64,000 nt of DNA from Veillonellaceae bacterium (GCA_900766245.1 CAAFUR010000006.1:40808-104807); one strand, 5' to 3'; positions 8,523-17,315 are shown, numbered from the stretch's first letter. The notes: a model not told the origin generated them from the sequence alone. Numbers and translations are program-made.

Positions 8523-9012
8523 TCCCATCGTACTATTAGGGGTAGGCAATATTTTGCTTACTGATGAGGGATTCGGTGTCCATGTGGTGAACCAATTACG
8601 GGAGGATTATGTATTTAATCCTCCTATTACCATTCTAGATGGGGGAACCATGGGCATGGAATTGCTCACCTATATGCGTGGTATGACAAAGCTATTGTTA
8701 GTGGATGCTATCAATGGTGGTGAGGCACCGGGCACAGTGTATGAGTTTCCACATGAGGAAATGAATAGTTATTTTACAGAAGCCATTTCTGTGCATGAGG
8801 TAGGGATGCAAGATATTTTACGTATCCGTGCGTTGCAAGAAGATCCTTTAGAGGATGCCGTTGTCATCGGTGTAGAACCTGCAAGCTTAGAATTAGGACT
8901 TACCTTGAGTGATGCTACGCAAGCTGTGGTAGCTGAAGTGAAAGAACGGGTGCTGAGGGTTTTATCTAATTGGCATGTAACAGCTAGTCCTGTGAGTGGA
9001 AAAGAAGAATAG
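8503..9012 (+). CDS. hyaD: Hydrogenase maturation protease
   Basis: Nickel-dependent endopeptidase that clips the C-terminal tail of the large subunit, 169 residues, cytoplasmic. The HyaD/HybD family pattern is clear: GVGNILLTDEGFGVHVV with the metal-binding Glu, LDGGTMGMELL with the Asp, and SVHEVGMQDIL with the His. It overlaps the cytochrome gene by 20 bases. The hypABCDEF maturation genes are not in this window and must be elsewhere. Confidence 0.93.
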   Translation: MDQIKNNPIVLLGVGNILLTDEGFGVHVVNQLREDYVFNPPITILDGGTMGMELLTYMRGMTKLLLVDAINGGEAPGTVYEFPHEEMNSYFTEAISVHEVGMQDILRIRALQEDPLEDAVVIGVEPASLELGLTLSDATQAVVAEVKERVLRVLSNWHVTASPVSGKEE

Positions 9013-9056
9013 ACTGCTACATACTATAAACTGTAATAATTTGATAAGGAGATTCT

Positions 9057-9434
9057 ATGCAAAATGAATTTGGTCGTGTAAAAGCGGTATTTCAAGAATT
9101 AAAAAATGCTTTGCAACAGTTGCGTAAAACAGGTGAAACCTATACGATTTATGTGGAAAACACGGGGCTTACCATGGAAGAGCAAGTGGAAGTATTGGAA
9201 ACATTGGGACGTGGTGATGTGACGATCCATCTGAAAGATACAGATCAACCTGTAGAGTGGTATGAGTCTACTATCCGTGGCGTTTGGATTGGTACTTTTC
9301 GCAATGGGCGAGATGAAGCCATCCTCTATACCATTGAAGTGTGTCGCTATCCGACCTTAGCAGGAGCCTATGATGAAGATATTATCGGAGGAGAAGCGGA
9401 CTTACAAGAATGGATTGAAGCAGCTGACCTGTAA
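9057..9434 (+). CDS. Hydrogenase expression protein, HyaF/HupH C-terminal-like
   Basis: A 125-residue protein at the end of the hydrogenase operon. The part from about residue 50 (ETLGRGDVTIHL...VEWYESTIRGVWIGTFRN...LYTIEVCRYP) resembles the C-terminal conserved region of HyaF/HupH/HoxQ, which reads roughly LGEGEV...ES.F.GVW. Those proteins act as chaperones or scaffolds during small-subunit maturation. Here only that region is present, so the family's N-terminal half is missing or was never fused. The call rests on motif resemblance and on operon position. Confidence 0.62.
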   Translation: MQNEFGRVKAVFQELKNALQQLRKTGETYTIYVENTGLTMEEQVEVLETLGRGDVTIHLKDTDQPVEWYESTIRGVWIGTFRNGRDEAILYTIEVCRYPTLAGAYDEDIIGGEADLQEWIEAADL

Positions 9435-9823
9435 TTGGTAAGCTTGTCTATAAAAAATGTTACATCTATAAGCTGTTTATGGGTATCTTCTATATCAATA
9501 AATCATAGCTAACACTATTTTTAAAAGAAAACATATAAAAAAGTATAGATAAAACTCTTTCATTATATTTTAGTGAGAGAGTTTTTCATTTGTAAACATA
9601 ATATTTTATGCTTAAACATAGTAGAATTTAGTAGGAAATAACGTATTGATAAGATTAAATATATGTGTATTTTAAATGGTTTATAAAGAGTGGATATTTG
9701 TCCACAGAGGGGCTGGACTATAAGATTTAGAAGTACCTTAGAAATAGAGAACTATATGCATTTTTCAATAAATGATAATAGATTCTATCATAATAAACAG
9801 TTATAGCACCTATTCTTAAAGAA
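9435..9823. other. AT-rich intergenic region, terminator plus weak inverted repeat
   Basis: No coding frame here. It contains the hydrogenase-operon terminator (9551-9586) and a small hairpin GTGGATATTTGTCCAC near 9690. An imperfect palindrome TGATAATAGATTCTATCA at 9773-9790, about 35 bases before the fumarase -35 box, could bind a regulator. Confidence 0.5.
9551..9586 (+). terminator. Terminator of the hydrogenase operon
   Basis: A 15-base stem, AAAACTCTTTCATTA with TAGTGAGAGAGTTTT (two G-U pairs), five-base loop, followed by T. Confidence 0.75.
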
Positions 9824-9852
9824 TTGAAAAAGATAGTTCATGGTGTTACAAT
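9824..9852 (+). promoter_or_regulatory. Promoter of the fumarase operon
   Basis: TTGAAA (9824-9829), 17-base spacer, TACAAT (9847-9852). The predicted start near 9860 leaves a leader of about 40 bases before the TTG start codon. Confidence 0.6.
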
Positions 9853-9898
9853 AATACACAAGAGAAAGGTCTCTGTTTTAAGTTGAGGAGGGATTACT

Positions 9899-10741
9899 TT
9901 GCGTAACATTCACGTTGAGAAAGTAACAGAAAAGGTAGCAGAATTATGTATGAATGCAGCATATCATCTTCCAAAAGATATGTACAATGCATTGAAAAAA
10001 GGCTATGAATGTGAGAAATCTCCAGTAGGTAAAGGGGTACTAGATCAAATCATTAAAAATGCGGAAATCGCTGATGCTGAAGATCGTCCAATCTGCCAAG
10101 ATACTGGTCTTACAATCGTATTCTTAGAAGTTGGTCAAGATGTACACTTCGAAGGTGGAGATCTTGAAGAAGCGGTACAAGCTGGTGTAGCAAAAGGATA
10201 TGTTGATGGATATCTTCGTAAATCCGTAGTAGCTGAACCTTTGTTCAACCGTGTAAACACTAAAAATAACACTCCAGCAGTGATTTACACTAAAATTGTT
10301 CCAGGCGACAAAGTTGACATTAATGTAGAGTTAAAAGGCTTTGGTTCTGAAAACAAATCTGGCGTAAAAATGTTGGTTCCTGCTGATGGCGTTGAAGGCG
10401 TTAAAAAAGCAGTTCTTGAAATCGTTAAAAAAGCTGGCCCTAACCCATGCCCTCCAATGGTACTAGGTATTGGTATCGGTGGTACTATGGACTACGCAGC
10501 ATTTCTTTCCAAAAAAGCTCTTCTTCGCTCTGTAGAAGAACGTAATGCACATCCTGAATATGCAAAATTGGAAGAAGAAATCAATGCAATGGTTAACAAA
10601 ACTGGTATCGGACCTCAATTAGGTGGTACTACAACAGCAGTTTCCGTTAATATCGAGTGGGCAGCAACACATATCGCTGGTCTTCCTGTAGCAGTAACTA
10701 TTTGCTGCCACGCTAGCCGTCATGCTCACGGTGAAGTTTAA
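9899..10741 (+). CDS. Fumarate hydratase class I, alpha subunit
   Basis: Larger subunit of the two-part [4Fe-4S] fumarase that interconverts fumarate and malate, here likely in the malate-to-fumarate direction of the succinate/propionate pathway. 280 residues. Cluster Cys candidates sit in RPICQDTG, GPNPCPPMVLG and ICCHASRHAHG; GIGIGGTMD and GIGPQLGG are family motifs. Start is TTG at 9899, 7 bases after GAGGAGG, and gives the expected N-terminus. A tartrate dehydratase alpha subunit is the closest alternative. Confidence 0.9.
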   Translation: MRNIHVEKVTEKVAELCMNAAYHLPKDMYNALKKGYECEKSPVGKGVLDQIIKNAEIADAEDRPICQDTGLTIVFLEVGQDVHFEGGDLEEAVQAGVAKGYVDGYLRKSVVAEPLFNRVNTKNNTPAVIYTKIVPGDKVDINVELKGFGSENKSGVKMLVPADGVEGVKKAVLEIVKKAGPNPCPPMVLGIGIGGTMDYAAFLSKKALLRSVEERNAHPEYAKLEEEINAMVNKTGIGPQLGGTTTAVSVNIEWAATHIAGLPVAVTICCHASRHAHGEV

Positions 10742-10755
10742 GAGGGGGAATAACC

Positions 10756-11316
10756 ATGGCAGAACAAATTCGTATTCAAACACCTTTAACAGAAGAACAA
10801 TCCCGTAAATTAAAAGCTGGTGATATGGTTCTTATCTCTGGTAAAATCTACAGTGCTCGTGATGCTGCTCATAAAGTAATGACTGAAGCGTTAGCACGTG
10901 GCGAAGAATTACCAATCGATTGGCATGACAAAATCGTTTACTATTTAGGACCAAGCCCAGCTAAACCAGGAGACCCAATCGGTTCCGCAGGTCCTACAAC
11001 ATCTGGTCGTATGGATGCTTACACACCAACAATGCTTGATCAAGGTATCAAAGGCATGATCGGTAAAGGTTCCCGTAAACCAGAAGTTATCGAATCCATG
11101 AAGAAAAACGGTGTAACTTACTTTGCAGCCGTTGGTGGTGCAGCAGCGTTAATTGCTAAATCCATTAAAAAATATGATGTTATCGCTTATGCTGATTTAG
11201 GTCCAGAAGCTTTGGCAGAATTAACTGTAGAAGATTTCCCTGCAATCGTTGTTATCGATAGCGAAGGAAACGATTTCTACGAAATCGGTCAAGCTCCATA
11301 TCGCGAAGACGTTTAA
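10756..11316 (+). CDS. Fumarate hydratase class I, beta subunit
   Basis: C-terminal partner of the class I hydratase, 186 residues. Typical motifs are DMVLISGKIYSARDAAH, YYLGPSPAKPGDPIGSAGPTTSGRMD and GMIGKGSR, which close over the active site; ESEGNDFY-like residues end the domain. It follows the alpha subunit after 14 bases with GAGGGGGA-type ribosome binding, so both are made from one mRNA. A terminator follows directly. Confidence 0.91.
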   Translation: MAEQIRIQTPLTEEQSRKLKAGDMVLISGKIYSARDAAHKVMTEALARGEELPIDWHDKIVYYLGPSPAKPGDPIGSAGPTTSGRMDAYTPTMLDQGIKGMIGKGSRKPEVIESMKKNGVTYFAAVGGAAALIAKSIKKYDVIAYADLGPEALAELTVEDFPAIVVIDSEGNDFYEIGQAPYREDV

Positions 11317-11322
11317 TTAATC

Positions 11323-11354
11323 AATAAGAGGCTTTCTTTAGAAGGCCTCTTATT
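11323..11354 (+). terminator. Terminator of the fumarase operon
   Basis: AATAAGAGGC pairs with GCCTCTTATT around a short loop, followed by T-rich sequence. Confidence 0.8.
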
Positions 11355-11473
11355 TTATTATATATAGGTTAAAGAGGAGAATAGAGATAACAGAATCTAG
11401 CTTTTTCATCTTTTATATAAAAAGATTATGATATAATACAGGTAGGTTAGTATATAATTAGAAAGGAGAGATT

Positions 11474-11938
11474 ATGATAGGACTTATAGTAAGTGGTATT
11501 ATTTTGCTCCTCATCGAAATGATGATACCTGGATTTGGCATTTTTGGTCTAACAGGCTTATTGCTATTTCTCTGGGGTATTTACGATTGGATGGGTGGAG
11601 GCCCTATGGCATTGATCATGGTCACAGTGCTTTCAGTGATAGGCGTACTCTTGTTATGGTGGATTGTGTCGATTTTTCCTAAAACACGATTAGGAGAGCG
11701 ATTGACATTGCGCTTGCAATCTACTAAGGAAAAAGGATATGCTACACATCCAGACCCTAATCGCTGGTTGGGCAAGATTGGATATACAAAAACGGTATTA
11801 CGACCAGCAGGAACCATTGTTGTGGAAGGAACATTCCTCGATGTTGTTACTGATGGCGAATTTTATGAACCAGGTACAGAAGTAGAAGTTATTTCTGTCA
11901 CCGGTGGTCGTATCGTAGTGAGAACTACAAATAGATAG
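11474..11938 (+). CDS. NfeD-like membrane protein
   Basis: Short NfeD family member, 154 residues. Two N-terminal hydrophobic segments (IGLIVSGIILLLIEMMIP and the GIFGLTGLLLFLWGIYDW region) plus a third around residue 55 are followed by a soluble OB-fold domain (GKIGYTKTVLRPAGTIVVEG...VEVISVTGGRIVVR). NfeD proteins partner with flotillin/stomatin-type scaffolds in the membrane. The next gene, 8 bases away, is exactly such a flotillin, matching the yqeZ-yqfA arrangement in Bacillus. Confidence 0.88.
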   Translation: MIGLIVSGIILLLIEMMIPGFGIFGLTGLLLFLWGIYDWMGGGPMALIMVTVLSVIGVLLLWWIVSIFPKTRLGERLTLRLQSTKEKGYATHPDPNRWLGKIGYTKTVLRPAGTIVVEGTFLDVVTDGEFYEPGTEVEVISVTGGRIVVRTTNR

Positions 11939-11946
11939 GAGGACAT

Positions 11947-12954
11947 ATGGAAACAATTATTGGAACGGTGGGATTTATCATTTTTCCGATTATTCTCATC
12001 ATCGGCATTTCTTTATTCTTACATTTCGTCCCATTAGGACTTTGGGTATCTGCTCTAGCAGCGGGCGTGAAGGTCAGCATTATGACTTTGATTGGTATGC
12101 GTTTACGTCGTGTATCTCCGTCGCAAATCGTACTTCCTTTGGTGAAAGCCAATAAAGCTGGTTTAGATGTGACAGTAGATCAATTAGAGGCCCATTATTT
12201 AGCAGGTGGAGATGTAGACCGTGTAGTAGATGCATTAATTGCAGCAGAACGTGCTACGATGGAGTTAACCTTTGAACGATCGGCAGCCATTGATTTAGCA
12301 GGTCGTGATGTATTAGAAGCGGTACAAATGTCGGTCAATCCAAAAGTGATTGAAACACCAATTATTTCTGCGGTGGCTAAAAATGGTATCGAACTAAAAG
12401 TTCGTGCTCGTGTAACAGTACGTGCTAATATTGATCGTTTAGTTGGTGGTGCTGGAGAAGCAACAATTATTGCTCGTGTTGGGGAAGGTATTGTTACTAC
12501 CGTAGGTTCCTCTGAAGAGCATACAGACGTGTTGGAAAATCCAGACCATATTTCTCGTACTGTATTGAATAAAGGCTTAGATGCAGGAACAGCTTTTGAA
12601 ATCCTATCCATCGATATTGCCGACGTGGATGTAGGACGTAATATTGGTGCCCAATTGATGACAGATCAAGCGGAAGCAGACAAAAAAATTGCCCAAGCTC
12701 AAGCAGAAAAACGTCGAGCTATGGCGGTGGCGCAAGAACAAGAAATGCGTGCCCATACACAAGAAATGCAAGCAAAGGTAGTAGAAGCTCAAGCAGAAGT
12801 GCCAAAAGCGTTATCCCAGGCGTTGCGTGAGGGTAATTTGGGTGTTATGGATTACTATTCGATGAACAATATTATGGCAGACACTAAAATGCGTGAAAGT
12901 ATTTCTGAAGGTGATTATGCATCTACCATCGATGGTAAAGGTACACATGAATAA
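11947..12954 (+). CDS. floA: Flotillin-like protein FloA
   Basis: Membrane scaffold of the SPFH family that organises functional membrane microdomains, 335 residues. An N-terminal membrane hairpin (about residues 5-60) precedes the SPFH domain (KVIETPIISAVAKNGIELKVRARVTVRANIDRLVGG) and a coiled-coil rich in Ala, Glu and Gln (AEADKKIAQAQAEKRRAMAV...). The C-terminal DYYSMNNIMADTKMRESI is characteristic of FloA. It sits between nfeD and an unknown membrane-anchored gene, all closely spaced. Confidence 0.94.
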   Translation: METIIGTVGFIIFPIILIIGISLFLHFVPLGLWVSALAAGVKVSIMTLIGMRLRRVSPSQIVLPLVKANKAGLDVTVDQLEAHYLAGGDVDRVVDALIAAERATMELTFERSAAIDLAGRDVLEAVQMSVNPKVIETPIISAVAKNGIELKVRARVTVRANIDRLVGGAGEATIIARVGEGIVTTVGSSEEHTDVLENPDHISRTVLNKGLDAGTAFEILSIDIADVDVGRNIGAQLMTDQAEADKKIAQAQAEKRRAMAVAQEQEMRAHTQEMQAKVVEAQAEVPKALSQALREGNLGVMDYYSMNNIMADTKMRESISEGDYASTIDGKGTHE

Positions 12955-12974
12955 GGTGGAGGAGGTATCCGATT

Positions 12975-13469
12975 ATGGAAATAGGGATACTCATACTGAT
13001 TATTTTAGGGTCCTTTATATTTAAAAAAGGAAACTCTAAAGAGGAGTCACCAGAAAAACCAGTTCCGAGTAAAGATATGACTTGGGAGGAAATGGAAGAA
13101 TACTATGGGATTACACTGTCACGGGACCCAGAAGAATCTGTGAATGTGGAGCCTGATGCAGCGGTGGAAAACACTGCTAAAAGGGCTGTGATTACAAGTA
13201 ATCCGGTGGATGTAGATAGTTATGAGAAATCAGTAGATTCACTGAGATATGATGCAGAGGAAATAAGTGCTACAGTCCATAAACGAACAGAGGTCATACT
13301 AAAAGATTCTGCAAGAACATCTGTGGAAGAAGTGCGTAAAGATGGAGCTAGTTATTCTAGGGCTTCAAGGGGCAAATCCTTACGGTTAGCAGCTAGGCAT
13401 GGCATGGTGTGGTCTATGATTTTAGAAACTCCTAAAGGGGTACGAATGTTACGCCGTCATAATCGATAG
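12975..13469 (+). CDS. Unknown protein, third gene of the floA operon
   Basis: I do not recognise a family. 164 residues: a short hydrophobic N-terminus (MEIGILILIILGSFIF) that could anchor it in the membrane, then a charged, low-complexity middle with DMTWEEMEEYYGITL as the only ordered-looking motif, and a basic C-terminus (KSLRLAARHGMVWSMILETPKGVRMLRRHNR) that may form an amphipathic helix. GGAGGAGGT lies 8 bases before the ATG. Co-transcription with nfeD-floA suggests a membrane-microdomain accessory role. Confidence 0.8.
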   Translation: MEIGILILIILGSFIFKKGNSKEESPEKPVPSKDMTWEEMEEYYGITLSRDPEESVNVEPDAAVENTAKRAVITSNPVDVDSYEKSVDSLRYDAEEISATVHKRTEVILKDSARTSVEEVRKDGASYSRASRGKSLRLAARHGMVWSMILETPKGVRMLRRHNR

Positions 13470-13583
13470 CAGTGTAGTAGTATCTATGAGATATAGCTAT
13501 CTTTACTGTAGTGAGATATATATGCACAATGGATTGAGACTTACATTCCAGACTAGATAATAAGCTATATAGTATATATAAAG

Positions 13584-13627
13584 ATGAGCTGTTATGATGG
13601 GGAATCTCCTTCATAACAGCTCATTTT
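13584..13627 (+). terminator. Terminator after the floA operon
   Basis: Perfect 14-base stem, ATGAGCTGTTATGA with TCATAACAGCTCAT, 13-base loop, followed by TTT. It stands between convergent genes. Confidence 0.8.
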
Positions 13628-13668
13628 GGTTTATAGCTTCACATATACTTGGTTTGTACATAATCTAT

Positions 13669-13700
13669 AAAAGCGACCCTACTAAGTAGAGTCGCTTTTT
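13669..13700 (-). terminator. Terminator of the flavo-diiron gene
   Basis: AAAAGCGAC and GTCGCTTTT flank a 13-base loop and give T-runs on both strands, so it can stop transcription from either side; it lies just after the stop of the minus-strand gene. Confidence 0.75.
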
Positions 13701-13707
13701 GTGTAGA

Positions 13708-14940
13708 TTATAAAGTTTTAATATCTGTTTCTTCTAAGGAAGCAACGATAGCATCAGCTAATTCTTCAAACAATGGTAATTGTTCATCGTGTAATGCACC
13801 TTTAATATCAAGTGGAGTACCAACGATTTCCATATTTTTGAATTCGTTTGTGAAGTACTCAACCATGCGTTTCATAGCACCGGATGCCCAAGAGTGGTTG
13901 CCGACGATAGATACTTTATGATTATGGAAGTTTAATGCATGTAATTCATGTAATAAGTTTTCCATAGTCAAGTACAAGCCTAAGTTATAGGTTGGTGCCA
14001 TACATACTAAATGGCTATATTTCCATGCATCAGAGATGATATAAGATGGATTTGTTTTAGATACATCATAAATACGGATATCTGTTACACCGCGTAAAGA
14101 CAATAATTTTGCCAATTGTTGTGCCATTTCAGCAGTATTGCCATACATGGAACCGAAAGCAATGACAACGCCTTTTTTCTCAGCATTGTAAGTGCTCCAG
14201 TGCATATATTTATTAAGAATGTAAGAGATGGTTTCAGGAGTTCTCCAGATTGGTCCATGAAGTGGAGCGATGATTTTGACATCTAAAGCAGATGCTTTTT
14301 TCAATGCGTTCTGTACTTGTGCACCGTATTTTCCTACGATATTGGTGTAGTAACGACGAGCTTCATCTTCGTATACGCGGTCGAAATCTAATTGATCAGC
14401 GAAGATGTTGCCGTTGATAGTACCGAAGGTACCGAATGCATCTGCAGAGAACAATGTACCAGTTGTTGATTCAAAGGTACAAGTTACTTCTGGCCAGTGT
14501 ACCATTGGCATTGTATAACTGTGAAGTTTATGGTGACCAAGATCGATAGTGTCCCCTTCTTTTACTTCGTAATAGTTCTCAGGAGCTGGACGCCCATAGA
14601 ATTGTTCAAAGAAACGGAATGTAGTTTTGTTGCCTACCATTTTTACATTTGGGTAACGGTCTAATAATTCGACTAATGTTGCACAATGGTCTGGTTCCAT
14701 GTGGTTAACGATTAAGTAATCTAATTCACGACCGTTTAATAAATGTTCTACATTATCAAAGAATTCTTGACGAATGCTATCATCTACAGAGTCTACGATA
14801 CATGTTTTTTCATCATCAATAAAATAGGAATTGTAGCTTACCCCATTTGGAATTGGAAATAGGTTTTCAAAACGTTCTGTACTCCAATCGTTGCTACCAA
14901 TCCAATAAATATGATCAGTCAATTTTTGTGCGCAATGCAT
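13708..14940 (-). CDS. Flavo-diiron protein (FprA family)
   Basis: A two-domain oxygen or nitric-oxide reductase that protects anaerobes from O2/NO, 410 residues. The N-terminal metallo-beta-lactamase-fold domain carries the di-iron ligands in NHMEPDH, and the CAT..., MVHWPEV and APLHGPIWR motifs. The C-terminal flavodoxin domain begins at VVIAFGSMYGNTAEMAQ and contains the FMN loops APTYNLG and GNHSWASGAMK. The start at 14940 has GAAAGGA about 9 bases upstream, whereas the ATG at 14961 does not. No rubredoxin gene lies beside it, so its electron donor is encoded elsewhere. Confidence 0.92.
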   Translation of the reverse strand: MHCAQKLTDHIYWIGSNDWSTERFENLFPIPNGVSYNSYFIDDEKTCIVDSVDDSIRQEFFDNVEHLLNGRELDYLIVNHMEPDHCATLVELLDRYPNVKMVGNKTTFRFFEQFYGRPAPENYYEVKEGDTIDLGHHKLHSYTMPMVHWPEVTCTFESTTGTLFSADAFGTFGTINGNIFADQLDFDRVYEDEARRYYTNIVGKYGAQVQNALKKASALDVKIIAPLHGPIWRTPETISYILNKYMHWSTYNAEKKGVVIAFGSMYGNTAEMAQQLAKLLSLRGVTDIRIYDVSKTNPSYIISDAWKYSHLVCMAPTYNLGLYLTMENLLHELHALNFHNHKVSIVGNHSWASGAMKRMVEYFTNEFKNMEIVGTPLDIKGALHDEQLPLFEELADAIVASLEETDIKTL

Positions 14941-15081
14941 AGTTAAATTCCTTTCATACATACGGGGGGATTGTTATGCCCCAGATTTTCTTATCAAATA
15001 TATATTACTAGTTTATAAGCTAGAACGCAACTATTTTATATAGGTATATAAGAAACACATAGATAAAGTTCAATTTATAGT

Positions 15082-15110
15082 TTGACAATAGTTATAAATA
15101 TAGGTAAACT
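15082..15110 (+). promoter_or_regulatory. Probable promoter of the LysR-xpt operon
   Basis: TTGACA (15082-15087), 17-base spacer, TAAACT (15105-15110), about 65 bases before the LysR-type gene. Confidence 0.45.
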
Positions 15111-15175
15111 TATAAGCATATATAATAGTAAATTATGATAAAAATTATATGATTTCATAGTGGATTGAGGTTATT

Positions 15176-16066
15176 ATGTCTGTATCTGCAGAATTACTGC
15201 GTGCCTTTGTAGGTGTAGGGTTGCATTTATCTTTCTCAAAAGCAGCCAAAGCAAATGGTGTTTCTCAATCGGCCATCAGTCAGAGTATTAAACAGCTAGA
15301 AAAAGATTTAGGAATTCCTTTATTTGAAAGAACAACTAAATCTGTAGCTTTTACAAAAGCAGGTCGTGAACTTTTTGAAACGTCCGTAGAAGCTTTTTCT
15401 ATTTTAGATAATGGGATTGTAAAATTACAGGAACGATTATCTCGTGAATATAAAAGTTTACACTTGGCGGCTACAGATACATTGAGTAAACATTTTTTAT
15501 TGCCTGCTTTCAAAAGTTGGCAAGAGAAAAAATTAGACATTAGTCTACGAGTGACCAATCGGCCGTCACGAGAATGTGTGGCAATGATTGAATCTGGAGA
15601 AGCTCAAATTGCTGTAGTGAATGCGTATGATGAGCTGTATGATAACAATCATCTTGAGGTGATGGAACTAGCATCTATGCAAGATATATTTGTAGGAGGC
15701 ACTACGTATCAAGATGAGTCAAAGATTTGGACCATCGATGATATTATGGCAGAGCCTTTGTTGCTGCTGACAATCGGTGCTAGTAGTCGAACATTTTTTG
15801 ATGCAGTTACCTATAATCGCTGTACAAGCCCGGCTTTTGAACTAGGCAGCTTAGATGTACTCATGGATTTGGTAGAAATTAATTTAGGCATTTCTTTAGT
15901 GCCTGAATTAGTAGCTAGAGAGAAATTAAAACTTGGTTCATTAGTGGAACTGAAGACGAATTTGCAGATTCCTGAACGGCGTATCGTACTGGTACGGTCT
16001 AGGATGGATGCATTAACAGAAGGCGTTTCGCAATTTATCAATATATTGAAAGACAGAAAACAATAA
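15176..16066 (+). CDS. LysR-family transcriptional regulator
   Basis: DNA-binding activator or repressor, 296 residues. The N-terminal winged HTH is typical (LLRAFVGVGLHLSFSKAAKANGVSQSAISQSIKQLEKDLGIPLFERTTKSVAFTKAG region, about residues 7-65). The rest is the periplasmic-binding-protein-like effector domain (LHLAATDTLSKHFLLPAF..., IGASSRTFFD, NLGISLVPELVARE). It lies 11 bases before xpt with a shared ribosome-binding region, so the regulator and the xanthine salvage gene form one operon. The effector may be a purine or related metabolite; that is inference from context. Confidence 0.9.
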   Translation: MSVSAELLRAFVGVGLHLSFSKAAKANGVSQSAISQSIKQLEKDLGIPLFERTTKSVAFTKAGRELFETSVEAFSILDNGIVKLQERLSREYKSLHLAATDTLSKHFLLPAFKSWQEKKLDISLRVTNRPSRECVAMIESGEAQIAVVNAYDELYDNNHLEVMELASMQDIFVGGTTYQDESKIWTIDDIMAEPLLLLTIGASSRTFFDAVTYNRCTSPAFELGSLDVLMDLVEINLGISLVPELVAREKLKLGSLVELKTNLQIPERRIVLVRSRMDALTEGVSQFINILKDRKQ

Positions 16067-16077
16067 GGAGGATCATC

Positions 16078-16659
16078 GTGGAATTATTAAAACAACGTAT
16101 TGATGCAGAAGGTATTGTATTGAACAATCGAGTGTTGAAAGTAGATGGATTTTTAAATCATCAAATTGATCCTAAATTGTTTGTTCAAATTGGCAAAGAA
16201 ATTGCTAAGCAATTTGAAGGACGAGGTATTGAACGTATTGTTACAATTGAAGCCTCTGGTATTGCTATTGCTTTGCAAGTAGCTATCGAATTGGATGTGC
16301 CATTGGTATTTGCGCGTAAGAAAAAATCAATTTTGATGACAGAAGATGTATATCACTCTGTGGTGTATTCCTATACAAAAGAAGAAAACTACGATGTAAC
16401 GATTTCTAAAAAGTTCTTGCCTTCTGGTGAAAAAGTATTAATTATTGATGATTTCTTAGCTAGCGGTGAAGCAGCTATGGGATTAGCAAAGTTGGTAGAA
16501 GGTGCAGGGGATACAGTGGAAGGCATTGCTATTGTCATTGAAAAATCCTTCCAACCTGGTCGTGAACGCTTAGAAAAAGCGGGCTATGATGTGCATTCCC
16601 TAGTGCGTATTGCGCGATTTGAAAATGATCGTTGCATTTATGTGGAAGATGAAAAGTAA
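16078..16659 (+). CDS. xpt: Xanthine phosphoribosyltransferase
   Basis: Converts xanthine and PRPP to XMP for purine salvage, cytoplasmic, 193 residues. Family motifs: MELLKQRIDAEGIVLNN start, NHQIDPKLF, EASGIAIALQVA, FARKKKSI and the PRPP loop VLIIDDFLASGEA. GTG start with AAGGAGG upstream. In many Firmicutes xpt is under a purine riboswitch; none is visible here, and a LysR-type regulator precedes it instead. Confidence 0.94.
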   Translation: MELLKQRIDAEGIVLNNRVLKVDGFLNHQIDPKLFVQIGKEIAKQFEGRGIERIVTIEASGIAIALQVAIELDVPLVFARKKKSILMTEDVYHSVVYSYTKEENYDVTISKKFLPSGEKVLIIDDFLASGEAAMGLAKLVEGAGDTVEGIAIVIEKSFQPGRERLEKAGYDVHSLVRIARFENDRCIYVEDEK

Positions 16660-16743
16660 TAATGATTGAAATGAAACCTAATTTTGTGGTATCATTATGG
16701 TAATGAGTTTTAATTTACATGTAATAAAAATGGAGATAAGACA

Positions 16744-17292
16744 GTGAACAAAAAAGCGGAATTATTTCAACAGTTTATTGAAGAAAATGAGTTGACGAAT
16801 CTTTTCACTCTTCGCGAGATTGAAAATGACCCATATAATACAGTAGTATTTGATGCAACTGTAGAATACAATGATATTGTATTCCCATTGTTTGTGGTAT
16901 TAGATGATACACCATTTGGCTTTGTTCGTTTAGAAATTGCAGGTGGTCGTTTTACTCCAGAACAACGAAAAGCAACATTAGATGTATTGAATCAATTAAA
17001 TAGTGAATTTAAATGTTTCAAACATTATTTAATGGAAGAAGATGGATATGAAGCAATTCTTCTAGATGTGAGTGTATTGAGTGGAGATACATTCGATCCT
17101 GCATTAGTAGCATATACTATTTTTGAAGTATTGTATCCACATACACAAAAAGATTTAACACGTATTATTGCTGCTGTGGAAAGCGTGAAAGTAGAATCCT
17201 CTGCTGAGGATGTAGCGACAGAAAAAACGACTGAAGAAGCTTCTAAAAAAGCAAGTAAACCACGTAAAACCACAAAATCTAAAAAAGGTTAA
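16744..17292 (+). CDS. Unknown protein, YbjN-like fold candidate (paralogue 1)
   Basis: 182 residues, no signal peptide or membrane helix. The first 145 residues have alternating helix and strand patterns (ELFQQFIEENELTNLFTLREIE...YNDIVFPLFVVLDDTPFGFVRLEIAGG...NQLNSEFKCFKHYLMEEDGYEAILLDVSV) reminiscent of the YbjN / type III chaperone-like fold. This is resemblance, not a firm family call. It ends in a Lys/Ala/Thr-rich tail (EASKKASKPRKTTKSKKG) that looks disordered. GTG start with GGAGATAAG upstream. A paralogue lacking the tail follows. Confidence 0.8.
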   Translation: MNKKAELFQQFIEENELTNLFTLREIENDPYNTVVFDATVEYNDIVFPLFVVLDDTPFGFVRLEIAGGRFTPEQRKATLDVLNQLNSEFKCFKHYLMEEDGYEAILLDVSVLSGDTFDPALVAYTIFEVLYPHTQKDLTRIIAAVESVKVESSAEDVATEKTTEEASKKASKPRKTTKSKKG

Positions 17293-17315
17293 GATGTAGT
17301 AAAACTAACTTATAT

